A DNA stretch of 38,275 nt from an uncultured Halanaerobiales bacterium (lineage in GTDB: Bacteria > Bacillota > Halanaerobiia > Halanaerobiales > M55B127). Below are positions 25,522 through 34,333 of this stretch, piece after piece (the stretch's first letter is position 1; every line of letters begins with the position of its first letter). The stretch covers positions 1-38,275 of the forward strand of contig CAJXKY010000023.1 of NCBI GenBank assembly GCA_913055675.1, read 5' to 3'. The notes below the pieces were generated by a model. That model saw only the letters and a program-made list of their open reading frames with translations, made no database searches and was not told the origin of the DNA. The translations under genes were made by a program, and so were the position numbers.

Positions 25522-26328
25522 ATGTTGTTTGATTACCATTTGCATTCAAAGTTTTCGGCTGATTCAACCATGACAATAGAAGATATATGTGAAACAGCTA
25601 TCGAAAAAGGTCTTGAAGAAATAGCAATCACAGACCATCATGATATAGATTATCAAGATGATGCAATTGAATTTTTATTACAAAAAGATAATTATTTAAA
25701 TGAATTAGAAAAGTATCAAGAAAAATATGAGGGTAAACTGACAATAAAGAAAGGAATTGAAATGGGGTTACAAACCCATATCCTAAAGGAAAGCCATGAT
25801 TATTTAAAGAATGATTTTGACTTTATCATTGGTTCTTTTCATACCGCAGAAAAAAAGGATCTCTATAATGGAGACTTCTTTAAAAATTATTCTCAGTGGG
25901 AATCTTATATTCGCTATTTAAAATCTATTTTAGAAGTAGTAAAAAATTATGATAACTTCTCAGTTATCGGACATCTCGATCTCGTTAGACGATACGACTA
26001 TTATGATACTTCTCCAGATTTAATGGACAATAAAGAAGCAAAAGAAATAATAAGATCCATTTTGAAAATACTTATTGAAAATAATAAGGGAATTGAAGTA
26101 AATACTACAGGCTATTATATTGGAGACGGTAAAAATCCTTTGCCTTCTGTAAAAATTCTAAAATCATATAAGGAATTAGGGGGAGAAATCATAACTCTTG
26201 GTTCGGACAGCCATTCTACTGATCAGATTGCCTATAAATTCTCGGAAACCATTTCTTTATTAAAGGAAATAGGATTTAATAAGCTAACTACTTTTAAAAA
26301 TATGAAACCCAATTTTCATCAAATTTAA
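25522..26328 (+). CDS. hisJ: PHP-family histidinol-phosphatase
   Basis: This 268-residue protein dephosphorylates histidinol phosphate, the one step not encoded by the divergent his operon. The PHP metal motifs are all visible: H6 and H8 in DYHLHSKFSAD, D38-H39-H40 in ITDHHDI, the Glu of KKGIEMGLQTH, the His of IGSFHTAE, the His of IGHLDLVRRYDYY, and the final D-x-H in GSDSHST. The length and the Y-D-Y region fit the HisJ (HisK) phosphatases rather than DNA-polymerase PHP domains. AGGAG precedes the ATG. It is monocistronic and ends in a terminator. Confidence 0.92.
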   Translation: MLFDYHLHSKFSADSTMTIEDICETAIEKGLEEIAITDHHDIDYQDDAIEFLLQKDNYLNELEKYQEKYEGKLTIKKGIEMGLQTHILKESHDYLKNDFDFIIGSFHTAEKKDLYNGDFFKNYSQWESYIRYLKSILEVVKNYDNFSVIGHLDLVRRYDYYDTSPDLMDNKEAKEIIRSILKILIENNKGIEVNTTGYYIGDGKNPLPSVKILKSYKELGGEIITLGSDSHSTDQIAYKFSETISLLKEIGFNKLTTFKNMKPNFHQI

Positions 26329-26359
26329 AAAGTAAGATAAAATATGGCATTTATAAAGT

Positions 26360-26390
26360 AAGCCTTCCTTAAACGGAGGGCTTTTCTTTT
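26360..26390 (+). terminator. Terminator after hisJ
   Basis: AAGCCTTCC (26360-26368) pairs with GGAGGGCTT (26375-26383) around a 6-nt loop, followed by TTCTTTT. A weaker T-run on the reverse strand means it may also slow the convergent hydrolase transcript. Confidence 0.85.
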
Positions 26391-26397
26391 GCAATTA

Positions 26398-27177
26398 TTA
26401 ATCTAATAGAAATTGTAATACGTTTTTATCAAATTCTTTCGGCTTTGTCATGTTTGACGGATCAGAAGAACCTTCAATGATTTTCAACTTTGAATTTGGT
26501 AAATTGCAAGCAATTTTTTGAGCAGGCTTGATTAATATTTTATCTCCTGCCATAACTAGAACAGATTTGTTTAATTGTTTAAGTTCTTCTAATAAATCGA
26601 CTTTATTTATCGCTTTTCTACTTAAAACTAATTGCCCAAAATCAGCATCTTTAGTAACTTTTTTAAAATATTCATAAACCTCAGGTGAATAATCCTTATA
26701 AGCTGAAGCTATTATCTTTGCTCGTAATGTTTTTGGTAGTATCCTAAATAATGTGAAACCGACCACCTGAGAATATGCAGCTAATTTCTCAGTAAAACTA
26801 TTAATTTCAGCAAAAGTATCGGATAGGATCAGTTTGTCCACTTTTTCAGGATATTCAACAGCAAATTTTTGAGCAATCACACCACCCATACTTACTCCCA
26901 AAATATTTGCGGATTCTAAACCAAGTTGATACATTAAATCATTAATATCTTCTACCCAATCCACAAGTTCTAAACTTTTAACTTTTGATGATCTACCATG
27001 TCCCCGCATATCAGGTGTTATTAAATATATACCTTTGTCTTTATATTTCTCAATCTGTTTTTTAAACATATTATGATCAAGGCCCTGTCCGTGAATAAGT
27101 ATTAAAGGAAGGCCCTCTCTATCTCCAAATGTTTCATAATATATTTTCACTTCATTGTCCTTTGTAAGAAACAACAT
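26398..27177 (-). CDS. Alpha/beta-hydrolase-fold protein lacking the usual acid and histidine
   Basis: The protein is 259 residues with a clear alpha/beta hydrolase fold: LPLILIHGQGLDHNMF carries the oxyanion HG, TPDMRGHGRSSK is typical, and the nucleophile elbow GVSMGG places Ser at 96. Where the family has the acid of a GexD loop, this protein reads AGDKILIKP, with Ile at 214. Where the family has the general-base His (as in GAGH..N.E.P), it reads EGSSDPSNMTKPKEF, with Asp at 239. Both changes lie in otherwise well-aligned sequence. It may be a pseudoenzyme or use another mechanism. GGAG precedes the ATG. It follows the MATE gene by 53 bp without a terminator, so the two are likely co-transcribed. 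Confidence 0.85.
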   Translation of the reverse strand: MLFLTKDNEVKIYYETFGDREGLPLILIHGQGLDHNMFKKQIEKYKDKGIYLITPDMRGHGRSSKVKSLELVDWVEDINDLMYQLGLESANILGVSMGGVIAQKFAVEYPEKVDKLILSDTFAEINSFTEKLAAYSQVVGFTLFRILPKTLRAKIIASAYKDYSPEVYEYFKKVTKDADFGQLVLSRKAINKVDLLEELKQLNKSVLVMAGDKILIKPAQKIACNLPNSKLKIIEGSSDPSNMTKPKEFDKNVLQFLLD

Positions 27178-27230
27178 AATCTCTCCTCAAGAAAATCTTT
27201 TTTGGAATTATATATTCATCTTACTTTACT

Positions 27231-28613
27231 CTAATTTGACCTTCTTTCTTCGATCATTTTACCGGCTTCATCGACCCAGTCACCTTTAATATATTTTCTT
27301 CCAACCCAAAGTGCTCTTACAATAAAGTCTATTACAAGTCCGATTAATATCCCTAGTAAACCGAGGTTAAATATAATACTAAGTAGATAACTTAAACCAA
27401 GTTTAAAAGTTGTTTGACTAATTAAATTACCAAATAAAGCAGTCTTAGTATTTCCAGCTCCGTTTAGCATGCCTGCAAAAACTGCATATATTGTTAAGAT
27501 TGGAGCACCTATGCTAAGGGCTTTTAAAAATCTTATTCCAAATGAAATGGTTTCGGAATCATCTGTGAAAATTCTTATTAGAAAAGGTGCTGAAAAAAAC
27601 ATGACAACTGCAAAACCACCAATTGTAAAGAGTGTTAACCAAAGCATTCCTCTAGTAACTTTTTTACTTTCTTTAGGATCTCCTTCTCCTAACTTCTGTC
27701 CGCCTAATATCGTAGTAACTGTATAATAGGAACGGTGAAGTGGGGCAATCAATTGTTGATGAATCCGGCGTGAAATATGATAAGCAGCTGCCGCTTCTGT
27801 TCCAAAAACTAAGACTAAAGAATTAAAGGGAAAAGTTATCACACTTTGGTAGACCCCCTGTAAAATTTTGGGCATACTCACAGAAAACAACTGTCTAATA
27901 ATTGTATAATCCCAATCCTTAGAAGGCATCTGTAAATCAAATTGACTTTTTGAACTCATGAATATAAATATATAAATAAGTGCTGATACAACTTTAGCTG
28001 TGAAAGTTCCGATTCCAACTCCTAATACTCCATAATTGGGAAAAGGGCCAATTCCAAGGGCTAAAACTACTGAAAGTAATATGTTTATTATATTTCCTAT
28101 TACTTCAACAACCATAGGTGTCTTGGTGTCTCCTGTACCCTGCATAGCTCTAGCTGCAATAATAGAGATTATTCGAAAAGGTGCAGCAGAAAAAATTATA
28201 AGCAAATACTGGGCTCCTAATTCAACAACCTCTGGTGCAGCTCCTAAAACTCCTATTAATTTATCAGGAATTACCCAGCCTATAATAATAAAAGGAATTC
28301 CAATCAATATACTTGCAAAAATAACTTGACTCAATATCTCATCAGAGTTTTCTTTTGCTTTTTTTGTATTAGTTCCGGTTTCCTGAGAAATGAGTGATAT
28401 ACTACCGGTACCTAGACCTAAGGCAATTCTTAAAATTATCCTTTCCCAAACATCACCTAGGCCAACCGCAGTTACTGCTGCTGGTCCAAATAACCCCATT
28501 AGAATCATATCAGTTGTTCTCATAGCAGTTGTAAATATATGGTTTAAAATAACCGGCCAGGCTAATATATAAGCCTCTTTCCAAACCGGGAAATATGTCA
28601 TAAATAATACCAT
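27231..28613 (-). CDS. MATE-family multidrug efflux transporter
   Basis: The protein has 460 residues and about twelve membrane helices in two matching halves. Typical MATE segments are AWPVILNHIFTTAMRTTDMI at the start of the first half, RAMQGTGDTKTPMVVEVIGN with its counterpart FAGMLNGAGNTKTALFGNLI in the second half, and GLGTGSISLISQETGTN. It should export cationic or lipophilic compounds in exchange for Na+ or H+. AAAGGATGG lies upstream of the ATG at 28613; a second ATG four codons later has no better site. The following gene encodes an alpha/beta hydrolase-fold protein. Confidence 0.95.
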   Translation of the reverse strand: MVLFMTYFPVWKEAYILAWPVILNHIFTTAMRTTDMILMGLFGPAAVTAVGLGDVWERIILRIALGLGTGSISLISQETGTNTKKAKENSDEILSQVIFASILIGIPFIIIGWVIPDKLIGVLGAAPEVVELGAQYLLIIFSAAPFRIISIIAARAMQGTGDTKTPMVVEVIGNIINILLSVVLALGIGPFPNYGVLGVGIGTFTAKVVSALIYIFIFMSSKSQFDLQMPSKDWDYTIIRQLFSVSMPKILQGVYQSVITFPFNSLVLVFGTEAAAAYHISRRIHQQLIAPLHRSYYTVTTILGGQKLGEGDPKESKKVTRGMLWLTLFTIGGFAVVMFFSAPFLIRIFTDDSETISFGIRFLKALSIGAPILTIYAVFAGMLNGAGNTKTALFGNLISQTTFKLGLSYLLSIIFNLGLLGILIGLVIDFIVRALWVGRKYIKGDWVDEAGKMIEERRSN

Positions 28614-28646
28614 TTGTTAACCATCCTTTATACAAATCTAAAACTC

Positions 28647-28676
28647 ATTATATCATAGAATAACAAATAACCGCAA
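28647..28676 (-). promoter_or_regulatory. Putative promoter of the MATE-hydrolase operon
   Basis: On the reverse strand TTGCGG (28671-28676) and a perfect TATAAT (28647-28652) are 18 bp apart, about 35 bp before the start codon. Confidence 0.6.
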
Positions 28677-28784
28677 AAATTACTTGTGATAAGAAATATA
28701 TCTAATTAATCTTTAAAATGTGTTCTCTTGTTTTTTATAAATATACATCAAAAGAAATATATTATAATTCTTCCGACTTAGAAA

Positions 28785-28842
28785 TAAAAAAACCAGTATT
28801 GTTCGAGAATCTTAGGTAATATAAATTCTCAAAAATACTGGT
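28785..28842 (-). terminator. Two-part terminator of the MaoC/Acd/Etf operon
   Basis: A 9-bp outer stem (28792-28800 with 28834-28842) and a 6-bp inner stem (28805-28810 with 28825-28830) are separated by a small internal loop; on the reverse strand T7 follows. It lies about 35 bp past the etfA stop. Confidence 0.8.
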
Positions 28843-28877
28843 TTATTAAATATATTTTAATTTATGAATCATTTGTA

Positions 28878-30134
28878 CTATACAGTAGCCTGAAATGCTT
28901 CAGACAGAAGTGGTACTATCTGATGTAAATCTCCTACTATACCGTAATCACAAACTTCAAAAATCGGTGCTTCAGAATCAGTATTTATAGCTATAATAAT
29001 ATCTGAGTTTTCCATACCTGCTCGATGCTGGATAGCACCTGAAATTCCACAAGCTATATATACTTTTGGTTTAACAGTTTTCCCGGTCTGTCCTACCTGA
29101 TGACCTTTTTCAATCCATCCCTCATCAACAACAGCACGTGATGCACCTACTTCACCATTTAAAGCTGAAGCTAATTCTTTAATCGTGCTGAATCCATCTG
29201 GTTTTCCAACACCTCTGCCACCTGAAACAATGATATCGGCTTTTTCAAGATTAACACTTTTATTAGCCTGCTTAACTATTTCTTTTATTTCAGTATACAG
29301 ATCTAATTCAGATGAATCAGGAGCAAGATTTATAATTTTTGACTTTTTAACTATTTCAGAATCAATTTCATCACTATCTAAATCAAACTTACACTCTTTA
29401 ATACCACCAGTCCTGCTATAATCTGGCTCAGATTTTTCCATAACACCTGGTCTTACTGTAGACATTTGTGGTCGGTGATCAGGACAGACAATAGTAGCCA
29501 TCAAATTACCACCAAAAGCTGGCCTAGTTTGTAATAAAATGCCTCTTTTTTCTTCAATTGCTAATTCAGTACAATCGGCTGTTAAACCTGTATTAATTCT
29601 AGCTGAAATTCTCGGTCCTAAATCACGACCATTGTGGGTAGCTCCTAAAAGAACAATTTCAGGTTTAAATTTATTTATAATGTTTGTAATAATGCTTGTA
29701 TACGGTCCGGTTCTATAATTTTTTAATTTCTCATCTTCTACTAAATATACTTGATTAGCACCATGAGCAATTAGTTCATTAGCAGTATCTTTAATATCAG
29801 AACCTAGCACTACCGCAGATAGTTTTACGTCTAATTGATCTGCAAGTTTCCTTCCTTCACTAACTAATTCAAGTGAAACATCCATAAGCACATTATCCCT
29901 TTGTTCTGCTATTACACAGACCCCACTATAATTTGAATTATCCTTTTTAGATTGTGAACTTTCTTCATTAAGTTCTAAAGCATCATATTCACAGCTTTTA
30001 ACACAAAGTCCACACATTGTACAACTATTGTAATCAACAACTGCTATATTGTTTTTCATTTCTAAAGCATCAAAAGGACACTTATCTATACAAACTGCAC
30101 AGCCAGTACACTTTTTTTCAATAACATTTAACAT
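28878..30134 (-). CDS. etfA: Electron-transfer flavoprotein alpha subunit with N-terminal ferredoxin domain
   Basis: The 418-residue protein starts with two [4Fe-4S] motifs (C9, C12, C15, C19 and C38, C41, C44, C48). The EtfA N-terminal domain follows, and then the FAD-binding domain with the conserved GRGVGKPDGF, ASRAVVDEGWIEKGHQVGQTGKTVKP, YIACGISGAIQHRAGM and INTDSEAPIFEVCDYGIVGD stretches. The extra ferredoxin domain is known from Etf complexes of anaerobes and gives a route for electrons to or from ferredoxin. AAAGGAGG lies 8 nt before the ATG. It is the last gene of the operon, 25 bp after etfB. Confidence 0.96.
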   Translation of the reverse strand: MLNVIEKKCTGCAVCIDKCPFDALEMKNNIAVVDYNSCTMCGLCVKSCEYDALELNEESSQSKKDNSNYSGVCVIAEQRDNVLMDVSLELVSEGRKLADQLDVKLSAVVLGSDIKDTANELIAHGANQVYLVEDEKLKNYRTGPYTSIITNIINKFKPEIVLLGATHNGRDLGPRISARINTGLTADCTELAIEEKRGILLQTRPAFGGNLMATIVCPDHRPQMSTVRPGVMEKSEPDYSRTGGIKECKFDLDSDEIDSEIVKKSKIINLAPDSSELDLYTEIKEIVKQANKSVNLEKADIIVSGGRGVGKPDGFSTIKELASALNGEVGASRAVVDEGWIEKGHQVGQTGKTVKPKVYIACGISGAIQHRAGMENSDIIIAINTDSEAPIFEVCDYGIVGDLHQIVPLLSEAFQATV

Positions 30135-30159
30135 TTAGTTAACCTCCTTTAAGCAAAAC

Positions 30160-30948
30160 TTAAACTACTTTTTCCTCTTTTAATTTTTTAATTAACTTCT
30201 CAACTTTTTCTTCAACGTCACCTTCCAGTATTTCGGGTTCATGGTCTCTGGTCGGAACAAAAGTATCATAAACCTGAGTTGGAGAAGCATCAAGGCCTAG
30301 TTTATCTTTATCTACTTCAAAGTCCTCGACAGTCCAGGTCTGAATTGTATCTTCTTTATTATAAGCATCAATAATCCTTTTTATTGATGGATAACGAGGT
30401 TCATTTAATCCATCAATTACTGTCAATAAAGCCGGAAGCTTTGTTTTTATCACACTGTAACCGTCTTCAAGCTGTCTTTTAGCAATAATCTCATCGTCTT
30501 CGATGTCTACCCCTTTTACATAAGTTATCTGTGGTATAGAAAGATTCTCGGCTACCTGAGGCCCAACTTGAGCTGTATCACCATCAATTGCTTGCCGTCC
30601 ACAGAAAATGAGGTCAAATTGACCTGTTTCTTTAATTGCTTGTGACAAAGTATAGGCAGTAGCCCAGGTATCCGAACCTGCAAATGCTTTGTCTGAAAGT
30701 AAAATAGCCTTATCTGCCCCCATTGCATAAGCTTCAACTAATGCATCTTTAGCTTGAGGTGGACCCATACTTATCACTGTAACTTCACCACCGAACTCTT
30801 CTTTTAATCTTACTGCTTCTTCAATAGCAATTTTATCTTCAGGATTTATTATACTAGGCACACCTTCTCTTATTAAGGTACCTTTCTTTTCATCAATTTT
30901 AACTTCATTTGTATCTGGAACCTGTTTAACACAAACTACAATCTTCAT
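30160..30948 (-). CDS. etfB: Electron-transfer flavoprotein beta subunit
   Basis: The 262-residue protein has the EtfB nucleotide-binding pattern: MKIVVCVKQVPDTNEVKID, NPEDKIAIEEAVRLKE, VISMGPPQAKDALVEAYAMG, DTWATAYTLSQAI and FCGRQAIDGDTAQVGPQVAE. The last motif is typical of Etf from anaerobes, including known electron-bifurcating forms. Two ATGs stand in tandem; I prefer the second (30948), since GGAGG lies 7 nt from it and only 4 nt from the first. With EtfA it should shuttle electrons between NADH, ferredoxin and the acyl-CoA dehydrogenase encoded just upstream. Bifurcation is inference from the motif. Confidence 0.95.
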   Translation of the reverse strand: MKIVVCVKQVPDTNEVKIDEKKGTLIREGVPSIINPEDKIAIEEAVRLKEEFGGEVTVISMGPPQAKDALVEAYAMGADKAILLSDKAFAGSDTWATAYTLSQAIKETGQFDLIFCGRQAIDGDTAQVGPQVAENLSIPQITYVKGVDIEDDEIIAKRQLEDGYSVIKTKLPALLTVIDGLNEPRYPSIKRIIDAYNKEDTIQTWTVEDFEVDKDKLGLDASPTQVYDTFVPTRDHEPEILEGDVEEKVEKLIKKLKEEKVV

Positions 30949-31012
30949 CATTATGCCTCCTTTATTTCGACTTCAAATATATTTATAATTTCATAGTTTT
31001 AATCATTAAAGT

Positions 31013-32152
31013 TTAATTTAATAATGAACCAGCTATTACCATTTTTTGAACTTCTGTAGTTCCTTCATAAATTTCAGTTATCTTGGCATCTCTCATAAGC
31101 CTTTCCACAGGATAATCTTTTATATAACCATATCCACCATGTAGTTGCACGGCTTTGTTGGCAACTTCAGAAGCTATTTCTGAAGCATAATATTTAGCCA
31201 TTGCTGCTTCTTTAGAAAATCTCTTTCCTTCATCTTTTGTCTTAGCTGCTTTATATACAAGATTTCGGGCTGCTTCAACTTTAGTAGCCATTTCAGCTAT
31301 TTCCCATTGAAGCCCTTGAAATTTAGCAATCGGACGTCCGAATTGTTCCCGTTCTTGAGTATATTGTACGGTTTCATCTAAAGCTCTTTGTGCTATACCT
31401 AAAGCTTGAGCGGCAATTCCAATTCTACCACCATCAAGCGTACCCATTGCAATCTTAAAGCCCATTCCTTCTTTTCCTAAAAGATTTTCGGCAGGGATTT
31501 TACAATTCTGGAAAATTAGTTCTCTGGTATCTGAGGCATTAATCCCCATTTTATTTTCTTTTTTACCAAGAGAAAACCCTGGAGTATCTGCTTCTACTAT
31601 AAAAGAACTTATCCCCCTTGTTCCCTTGCTTTTATCTGTCATTGCATGAATAATAAAAATATCTGCTGCACCTGCATTGGTAATAAATATCTTATTACCA
31701 TTTAAAATATATTGACCATCTTTAAGAACAGCGGTTGTTTTGATCCCGGCTGCATCTGTACCTGCATTTGGTTCGGTCAAAGCAAAAGCACCCAGCTTTT
31801 CTCCAGTTGCTAATGGTTTAAGATATTTTTCTTTCTGCTCTTCTGTACCATATTTATAAATCGGATCCGCTCCTAAAGAAGTATGAGCTGAAAGAATTAC
31901 ACCATGAGTTGCACATGACTTTGATAATTCTTCGATAGCAAATACATAATTTAAAGTATCTGAGCCTGCTCCCCCATATTTTTGCGGAAACGGAATACCT
32001 AACATATCAGCTTTAGCCATCTTTTTTATATTTTCATACGGAAATTCACAGTTTTCATCAATTTCAGATGCGATAGGTTCAACTTCTTTTTCAGCAAAAT
32101 CACGATACACTTTTTTGCACATTTCATGTTCTTTACTTATGTTAAAATCCAT
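31013..32152 (-). CDS. Short-chain acyl-CoA dehydrogenase (butyryl-CoA dehydrogenase-like)
   Basis: The 379-residue flavoenzyme has the complete acyl-CoA dehydrogenase layout. [19 protein letters not shown] and [18 protein letters not shown] lie in the FAD domain, [20 protein letters not shown] begins the C-terminal helical domain, and [19 protein letters not shown] follows. The closing [20 protein letters not shown] leads into [11 protein letters not shown], where the Glu of YEGT is the catalytic base of short-chain enzymes. In this context it most likely reduces crotonyl-CoA or a related enoyl-CoA with electrons from the Etf, as in clostridial Bcd-Etf. GGAGG lies 8 nt before the ATG. Confidence 0.93.
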   Translation of the reverse strand: MDFNISKEHEMCKKVYRDFAEKEVEPIASEIDENCEFPYENIKKMAKADMLGIPFPQKYGGAGSDTLNYVFAIEELSKSCATHGVILSAHTSLGADPIYKYGTEEQKEKYLKPLATGEKLGAFALTEPNAGTDAAGIKTTAVLKDGQYILNGNKIFITNAGAADIFIIHAMTDKSKGTRGISSFIVEADTPGFSLGKKENKMGINASDTRELIFQNCKIPAENLLGKEGMGFKIAMGTLDGGRIGIAAQALGIAQRALDETVQYTQEREQFGRPIAKFQGLQWEIAEMATKVEAARNLVYKAAKTKDEGKRFSKEAAMAKYYASEIASEVANKAVQLHGGYGYIKDYPVERLMRDAKITEIYEGTTEVQKMVIAGSLLN

Positions 32153-32200
32153 AATAGATACCTCCGTTAGTTAAAATATTCACATTATCAATTAAAAAAT

Positions 32201-32626
32201 TTACTCTTCAACTCTAGGCATTAGAACTGCTTTACCTTTGATTACAGTATCATCCTTTTGATTTATACATTCAGTTTCTAATTCTACCCTGTTTTTTTCA
32301 ACATTTTTGTTAATCACCTTTACTTTTGCGGTAATTGTATCACCGAAATGAACAGGTGCGGTAAATTTAAGATCTTGTGATACATATATACAGCCTGGTC
32401 CCGGTAGTTTAGTTCCCAATACTGTTGAGATAAACCCAGCCGAAAGCATTCCATGTGCTATTCTACCACCAAACATTGTCTTTTTAGCAAAACTTTCATT
32501 TATATGGGCCGGGTTAAAGTCCCCTGTCACACCTGCATAGTTATATACATCAGCTTCACTTACTGTTTTTGTAAAACTAGCCTCTTCTCCAATTTCAATT
32601 TCATTAATCGTTTTTCCAGTATTCAT
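32201..32626 (-). CDS. MaoC-like (R)-specific enoyl-CoA hydratase
   Basis: The 141-residue hot-dog-fold protein has the hydratase-2 motif with the catalytic D36 and H41 in AGVTGDFNPAHINESFA, and IAHGMLSAGFISTVLGTKLP typical of PhaJ-like enzymes. It should interconvert (R)-3-hydroxyacyl-CoA and enoyl-CoA. The start is ATG 32626 (GGGGGA upstream); a longer frame to 32671 has no support. It is the first gene of the operon, followed by the acyl-CoA dehydrogenase and the Etf. The (R)-specific family is less usual in this position than an (S)-specific crotonase. Confidence 0.88.
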   Translation of the reverse strand: MNTGKTINEIEIGEEASFTKTVSEADVYNYAGVTGDFNPAHINESFAKKTMFGGRIAHGMLSAGFISTVLGTKLPGPGCIYVSQDLKFTAPVHFGDTITAKVKVINKNVEKNRVELETECINQKDDTVIKGKAVLMPRVEE

Positions 32627-32683
32627 CGTATATTCCCCCACTTTTTTATTAATTAAGTAATTTAAAATCATTAATTTAACTCC

Positions 32684-32718
32684 TTGTTAATAATATCACA
32701 AACAAGTTTATCCTGCAA
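32684..32718 (-). promoter_or_regulatory. Promoter of the MaoC/Acd/Etf operon with Rex-like site
   Basis: On the reverse strand TTGCAG (32713-32718) and TATTAT (32690-32695) are 17 bp apart. Overlapping the -10, the forward strand reads TTGTTAATAATATCACAA at 32684-32701. This matches 12 of the 14 fixed positions of the redox-repressor Rex consensus TTGTTAANNNNTTAACAA. Rex is known to repress bcd-etf operons in clostridia when NAD+ is high. Confidence 0.6.
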
Positions 32719-32832
32719 CCTTCTTTCTTAAATACTACAATAACAATCACATGTATATTGATGAAATTATATAATCATAAACCCTTTTCCCTGTTATTCT
32801 AATTAATTTAATCTAACTACTTTTTACAAATG

Positions 32833-32879
32833 AATAGATCTATTTGATTTTCTTATCTATATTGATATACTTATATCAA
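32833..32879 (+). promoter_or_regulatory. Promoter of the MttB-like gene with two palindromes
   Basis: TTGATT (32844-32849) and TATACT (32866-32871) are 16 bp apart. A perfect 12-bp palindrome, AATAGATCTATT (32833-32844), touches the -35. A perfect 18-bp inverted repeat, TTGATATA-CT-TATATCAA (32862-32879), covers the -10 and the expected start of transcription. Both are candidate operators. Confidence 0.55.
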
Positions 32880-32930
32880 AGTTTGCTTATTAAAATTATT
32901 CATACCATTATAAAGTGGAGGAATATTAAA

Positions 32931-34268
32931 ATGATGAAAAACAATTTTTCTTCTCAAAATAAATTGACTAAAAGTGAGCTTGATTTAATTCATGAAAATA
33001 CAGTATCTATATTAGAAAACGAAGGTATACTAATAGATAATAAGAAAGCTCTAGAAGTTTTTAAAAACAATGGAATAAAAACAAAAAATAAAAAGGTTTA
33101 TATAAGTAGACAAAGGCTTGAAAAAACCATTTCTAAAATTACTCAATCCTTTGAACTAAAAGCAAGAAATCCAAAACATAATATTGAAATAGGTAACGAT
33201 ACTTCCATTATGGGTCCCCCTCTAGGTCCACCATTTATTTATGAAAATGATGATAGAAGATATGGCACTTATGACGACTATATAAAACTAATAAAGTTTT
33301 GCCATTCCAATCCCTATATAGATATAGTGGGCGGGGATATAATAGCTCCTACAGATATAGATAAAGACAATAGACATAAAAAAATGTTTTATGCTACAGT
33401 TAAATATTCTGATAAAGCTCTTATTGGAACTGGTTCAGGAGAGGAAGAAATTCAAGATATACTTAATATGAGCGAAATATTATTTGGAAAAGACAAATTA
33501 AAGAATAATCATTACATACTAAAAATGATAGGTGCTTCAAGTCCACTTTCATATAATAATACAGCACTTAATACACTCATCAATCTTGCTAACTATTCAC
33601 AACCAATAGCACTTTATTCTCAAATTTTGGCGGGGATGACCGGACCTTTAACTATAGCAGGTTTATTAACTCAACAAAATGCAGAAATTTTATCGGGAGC
33701 AGTATTAACTCATTTAATCAATTCTAATACCCCTGTAATTTATAGTACTACCTCATCAGTTACTGATATGAAATCTGGTAATATAACAGTAGGAAATGGG
33801 CAATACGCCAAAATTATTGCCGCTGTCGCTCAAATTGCAGATTATTATGACCTTCCTTCCTTAGTAGCAGGTGGAATTACAGATGCAACAACTAATAATA
33901 ATCAAGCTGGATTCGAAACAATGCTAAATATGTACACTTCTTTAGAGAGTGGTGTTGATATAATTGTATATTCTATGGGAAGTATTTCTGAGTATCTAGG
34001 TGTATCATATGATAAATTGCGAAACGATATAGCCCTCTTAAAAACCTTAGATAATTTCCAAAAACATATTGATGTTAATAAAGAAACTATTGCACGTGGA
34101 ACAATAAAAGAAGTTGGTGCTGATAATAATTTCATGACCCATTCTCATACAATGGAAAGACTTGAAAATAGACTCGGAGAAAAAATCAATCCTAATATCA
34201 AACTCAGTGAAATCTATGAAAAGCCCAAACTTAATGAAAAAATCGACCTAAAATTAAAAAATGTTTAA
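32931..34268 (+). CDS. MttB-superfamily (trimethylamine methyltransferase-like) protein, non-pyrrolysine
   Basis: The protein is 445 residues from ATG 32931 (GGAGG 9 nt upstream). MttB-family stretches are visible: a helical N-terminus (LTKSELDLIHENTVSILENE), MGPPLGPPFIYENDDRRYGT, YSQILAGMTGPLTIAGLLTQ, GNGQYAKIIAAVAQIADYYD and AGFETMLNMYTSLESGVDII. These proteins move methyl groups from methylated amines to a corrinoid protein. There is no in-frame amber codon, so it is not a pyrrolysine-type MttB but one of the homologues that use other substrates such as betaines. No corrinoid (MttC) or reactivase gene lies in the window. The substrate is unknown. Confidence 0.85.
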   Translation: MMKNNFSSQNKLTKSELDLIHENTVSILENEGILIDNKKALEVFKNNGIKTKNKKVYISRQRLEKTISKITQSFELKARNPKHNIEIGNDTSIMGPPLGPPFIYENDDRRYGTYDDYIKLIKFCHSNPYIDIVGGDIIAPTDIDKDNRHKKMFYATVKYSDKALIGTGSGEEEIQDILNMSEILFGKDKLKNNHYILKMIGASSPLSYNNTALNTLINLANYSQPIALYSQILAGMTGPLTIAGLLTQQNAEILSGAVLTHLINSNTPVIYSTTSSVTDMKSGNITVGNGQYAKIIAAVAQIADYYDLPSLVAGGITDATTNNNQAGFETMLNMYTSLESGVDIIVYSMGSISEYLGVSYDKLRNDIALLKTLDNFQKHIDVNKETIARGTIKEVGADNNFMTHSHTMERLENRLGEKINPNIKLSEIYEKPKLNEKIDLKLKNV

Positions 34269-34333
34269 CTGTTTTAATATGATATATAAATCTCCGTAAA
34301 CATTTTATCAAAAATTAATAGCTTTAAAATATT

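Noticed and set aside
32931..34268. Pyrrolysine-containing MttB
   Set aside because: The frame contains no in-frame TAG; the protein is shorter than the pyrrolysine type.
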